The translations under genes and the position numbers were made by a program. A stretch of 48,165 bases of DNA from Elusimicrobia bacterium GWC2_61_19 (lineage in GTDB: Bacteria > Elusimicrobiota > Elusimicrobia > Elusimicrobiales > UBA9959), in NCBI GenBank assembly GCA_001799795.1, contig MGUD01000022.1, positions 24,986 through 73,150 of the forward strand. The letters run 5' to 3'. How positions within the stretch are numbered: the first letter of the stretch is position 1; each line of letters begins with the position of its first letter. The notes under the pieces were generated by a model. The model was not told the origin of the DNA. It was given only the letters and a program-made list of their open reading frames with translations, and made no database searches. Shown piece by piece: positions 45,900 through 48,165 of the stretch.

Positions 45900-46181
45900 A
45901 GATAAAACTCCGCAAGGTGCGGAGTTGGGTGTGTCGCCAATGCAAGTTCGGGGTCCTGCCGCCCGAACCGACTTTCCGGTCCAGCCGCTCCACCCATCCC
46001 CTGCTAGGCTGGCGAGATGTAAACCTGCCGTTCACCTTACGCGGCTGGCCCAGAAAGCCGGTCCGTGCGTCACCCCTCCAGCGTTCCGCCCGGCCAGATA
46101 AAGGTTTCTCTACTTGGCTTCATAGACTTAGTATTTGAACCTTCGAATCCTCTGGTTAATTTCGGCTCGTTTTGGGGTATT
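45900..46181 (-). ncRNA. Candidate structured non-coding RNA of unassigned family
   Basis: Minus-strand 20-position helix (46060-46041 with 45988-45969), further hairpins, intrinsic terminator 45926-45906, TATAAT on minus at 46193-46188; no convincing ORF. Confidence 0.5.
45902..45926 (-). terminator. Intrinsic terminator reading on minus strand
   Basis: AACTCCGCA-CCT-TGCGGAGTT followed by TTAT on minus strand; plus strand lacks a T tail. Confidence 0.8.
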
Positions 46182-46189
46182 TAGGTGAT
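46174..46189 (+). repeat. Left copy of direct repeat flanking R-M-like pair
   Basis: ggggtatttaggtgat versus ggggtattcaggtgat at 48060, 15/16 identical. Confidence 0.65.
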
Positions 46190-46375
46190 TATATTTTCAC
46201 TGAATATTTCATTAACAAGCGCCGCTATATTTGGTAAATTATACTCGGAGTATTTAAATAATTTCTTATTATGATGGGTTGGTGAATAAGAAAATCTTAT
46301 ATTCCCCCATATGTTATCACGACACTACGCTGTCGGGATAATCTGCTAGACTATTTAAAGAGTTTTGGGGGATAT

Positions 46376-47392
46376 ATGTACTTTTTTACGGAAAAAACAG
46401 AGTCGTATGTCAGGGAGAAACTCGTTCAGGAGAGTCTATTTCAAATCGGTTACAATAAAACTATGAGCACACCCGTAATAACTTTAGGACCCAAAGTGAT
46501 GCCTGCTATGGCCAAAAAGAGTGGGGGATTGGCTAAAAACAAATTAAACAGAATCTATGAAAAAGATTGCATTGCTTTTATGGATGAACTGTCGGAAAAA
46601 GTGCTTGACGTTGTAGTGACCTCCCCTCCCTATAATATACACAAAAACTATTCAAAGTATAAGGACAATAAAGAGAGTGGTGAGTATGTTGAGTGGATGG
46701 GGATGGTTGCTGAAAAAAGCAAGAGGGTTTTAAAAGATAATGGCTCTTTTTTTCTTAATATAGTTGGGGCTCCTAGTGAGCCGTGGGTCCCTTTTGATGT
46801 AGCGAAGGAGTTTTCTAAACATTTTACCCTTCAGAACACCATCCACTGGGTTAAAGCTATTGCTCTCCCAAAGGACAGCACGGAGACAAAATCTAACACA
46901 AATGGTTTAAATGGGGATATCTCATTGGGGCATTTTAAACCTATAAACACCCCTAAATATTTAAACCAATGCCATGAATATATTTTTCACTTTACGAAAA
47001 ATGGGACTGTGGCGTTGGATAAGCTGGCAATAGGTGTTCCATATCAACATGAAAGCAACATGACTCGGTGGAAAACAAAGTCGAATAAAAGAGATCGGGG
47101 TAATATCTGGTTTATTCGATACGAAAACAAACAGGGTGCTTTTGCCCCCATTGTTCATCCTGCGACGTTCCCGGAAAAACTGCCTTACCTGTGTGTAAAA
47201 CTTCATGGGGCCGGCCCCGAAACAGTAGTCTACGATCCCTTCATGGGGATCGGAACTACCGCTCTTGCCTGCCTTCGACTTGGGGTGTCTTTTTTGGGTA
47301 CGGAGATAGACCCCAGATATATAAAAGAAGCCGAGAAGGCGATCTTGAAACGAAAAACAGACCTGGAAACGTCAAAATCAAATGGACACTAA
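46376..47392 (+). CDS. Site-specific DNA methyltransferase (beta-type motif order; N4-cytosine or N6-adenine)
   Basis: VVTSPPYNIHKNYSKY (motif IV) precedes VVYDPFMGIGTTALACLRLGVSFLGTEIDPRYIKEA (motif I); exact start uncertain. Confidence 0.93.
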   Translation: MYFFTEKTESYVREKLVQESLFQIGYNKTMSTPVITLGPKVMPAMAKKSGGLAKNKLNRIYEKDCIAFMDELSEKVLDVVVTSPPYNIHKNYSKYKDNKESGEYVEWMGMVAEKSKRVLKDNGSFFLNIVGAPSEPWVPFDVAKEFSKHFTLQNTIHWVKAIALPKDSTETKSNTNGLNGDISLGHFKPINTPKYLNQCHEYIFHFTKNGTVALDKLAIGVPYQHESNMTRWKTKSNKRDRGNIWFIRYENKQGAFAPIVHPATFPEKLPYLCVKLHGAGPETVVYDPFMGIGTTALACLRLGVSFLGTEIDPRYIKEAEKAILKRKTDLETSKSNGH

Positions 47393-48005
47393 CTCAAACA
47401 AAGAAATATCTTTCAAGGAAATATCTCAGTTGCCCGGAAAGCTTGGAAAGCGCAGCTTTTCTGAGATTTTAGTGGCAGTGTGTGATCACAGTATTTTGCC
47501 AATGCAGTTGTCTGATCGGGATGACAGCAAATTGCTGGATACCATCAAAAAAGCGATGGATAACTTCATGAAGGCTAGTCGAAAATCGGAAACGAGATAT
47601 AAGGCGAGCCGGGCGAATGAGGCGGGTAGTAAGATGGAAAGCGCCATCGTTGAGGAAATGAAGAAAACCTCGTTAAACCCAGAAAAACTTGGGAGTAGTG
47701 GCTATCCTGATTTGTGTATAAACCTAGATGGAAAAACATCATATATTGAATTAAAAACAAGTGCACAAAAAAATAAAAAAGGGACTCACCATCGGTTATT
47801 CTATTTTACATCCGGGAAGAAAATAAAAATGGACGCACACCATTTACTTCTGCAGGTTCAGATTATCGAGGAGGTGGACAAGTATTGGAAGGTCGCCTCT
47901 TGGGAACTGCGCGATTTGTATAATTTAAAAGTCGGTTTAAAAACAGAATGGAATGCAAATCAAGGGGACTTTGACGACGCAGGGCTTCTTGTAAAAGGAG
48001 AATAG
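47382..48005 (+). CDS. Putative type II restriction endonuclease, PD-(D/E)XK fold
   Basis: GSSGYPDLCINLDGKTSYIELKTS = PD-x12-ELK; overlaps methyltransferase stop by 11 nt. Confidence 0.75.
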   Translation: MDTNSNKEISFKEISQLPGKLGKRSFSEILVAVCDHSILPMQLSDRDDSKLLDTIKKAMDNFMKASRKSETRYKASRANEAGSKMESAIVEEMKKTSLNPEKLGSSGYPDLCINLDGKTSYIELKTSAQKNKKGTHHRLFYFTSGKKIKMDAHHLLLQVQIIEEVDKYWKVASWELRDLYNLKVGLKTEWNANQGDFDDAGLLVKGE

Positions 48006-48027
48006 CGACGCTGGGAGGGGGTATTTG

Positions 48028-48057
48028 CCGCCGGGGAATCCCGGCGGTTTTGCTTTT
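48028..48057 (+). terminator. Intrinsic terminator after R-M-like pair
   Basis: ccgccggg-gaat-cccggcgg followed by ttttgctttt. Confidence 0.88.
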
Positions 48058-48059
48058 GA

Positions 48060-48075
48060 GGGGTATTCAGGTGAT
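48060..48075 (+). repeat. Right copy of direct repeat flanking R-M-like pair
   Basis: ggggtattcaggtgat; see 46174. Confidence 0.65.
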
Positions 48076-48165
48076 GTTGTTCACTAGTTGACTGATTTAA
48101 TCCTTTTAAGCTTCCAATTTGCCGAAACTTAGGAAACATCAATAGCGTTAACGAAACCGGAGGGG

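Noticed and set aside
45969-45985. GGAAAGTC on minus strand reminiscent of RNase P conserved region I
   Set aside because: It is near the 3' end of the candidate, and the rest of the RNase P core (AGGGTG, ACAGAA/CCGGCTTA) is missing
45917-46138. 73-aa plus-strand ORF (MRSWVCRQCKFGVLPPEP...)
   Set aside because: Lies over the structured non-coding segment; composition resembles a translation of a structural RNA antisense, with no plausible RBS-supported domain
46120-46165. tRNA/tmRNA-like phrase gaaccttcgaatcctct near the island boundary
   Set aside because: Could not form a T-arm (flanks do not pair) and no acceptor or anticodon stem was found; tmRNA 5' consensus and tag absent
47191-47472. 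93-aa ORF overlapping methyltransferase and nuclease genes
   Set aside because: Alternative frame of two well-supported coding regions
1-48165. CRISPR arrays, rRNA, tRNA, integrase or transposase genes
   Set aside because: None found on reading; no regular spacer-repeat pattern, and no integrase/transposase signature in the ORF translations

Overview
The window looks like a high-GC bacterial chromosome segment, mostly ordinary housekeeping genes, with a clear change to AT-rich accessory DNA after about 46.14 kb. Recognisable blocks: TolC/MacA/MacB-type efflux genes; dus-mutS and mutL; a pyrC-pyrD-pyrF-pyrE cluster; ccdA-like, kdsC-like and epimerase genes; a fused MFS/spermidine-synthase-like gene; an SPFH protein; a DUF2089/SHOCT-like/LiaF-like three-gene operon; parA-parB with three identical 16-bp parS palindromes; asd; a clostripain-like protease operon; GIDE-like + lemA; tatD; tcdA; a divergent radical SAM protein; a GlpT/UhpT-type transporter; CheX/CheY-like genes; PilZ and response regulator genes. 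The right end carries a compact restriction-modification-like pair (beta-type SPPY methyltransferase + PD-(D/E)XK protein) flanked by 15/16-identical direct repeats. The most interesting unexplained signal is a GC-rich non-coding segment (about 45.90-46.18 kb). It folds on the minus strand into a 20-position near-perfect helix plus further hairpins, and ends in a canonical intrinsic terminator. Two of its helices contain wobble pairs that work only in the minus-strand RNA. I could not match it to RNase P, SRP, tmRNA or 6S RNA by eye. Other notable signals are a 26-bp perfect inverted-repeat element (REP/MITE-like) that supplies the stop codon of a HEAT protein, a secreted protein with five internal repeats, and helically phased GTTAAC boxes before a small HTH gene. 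All calls come from reading sequence and translations; no database search was run.
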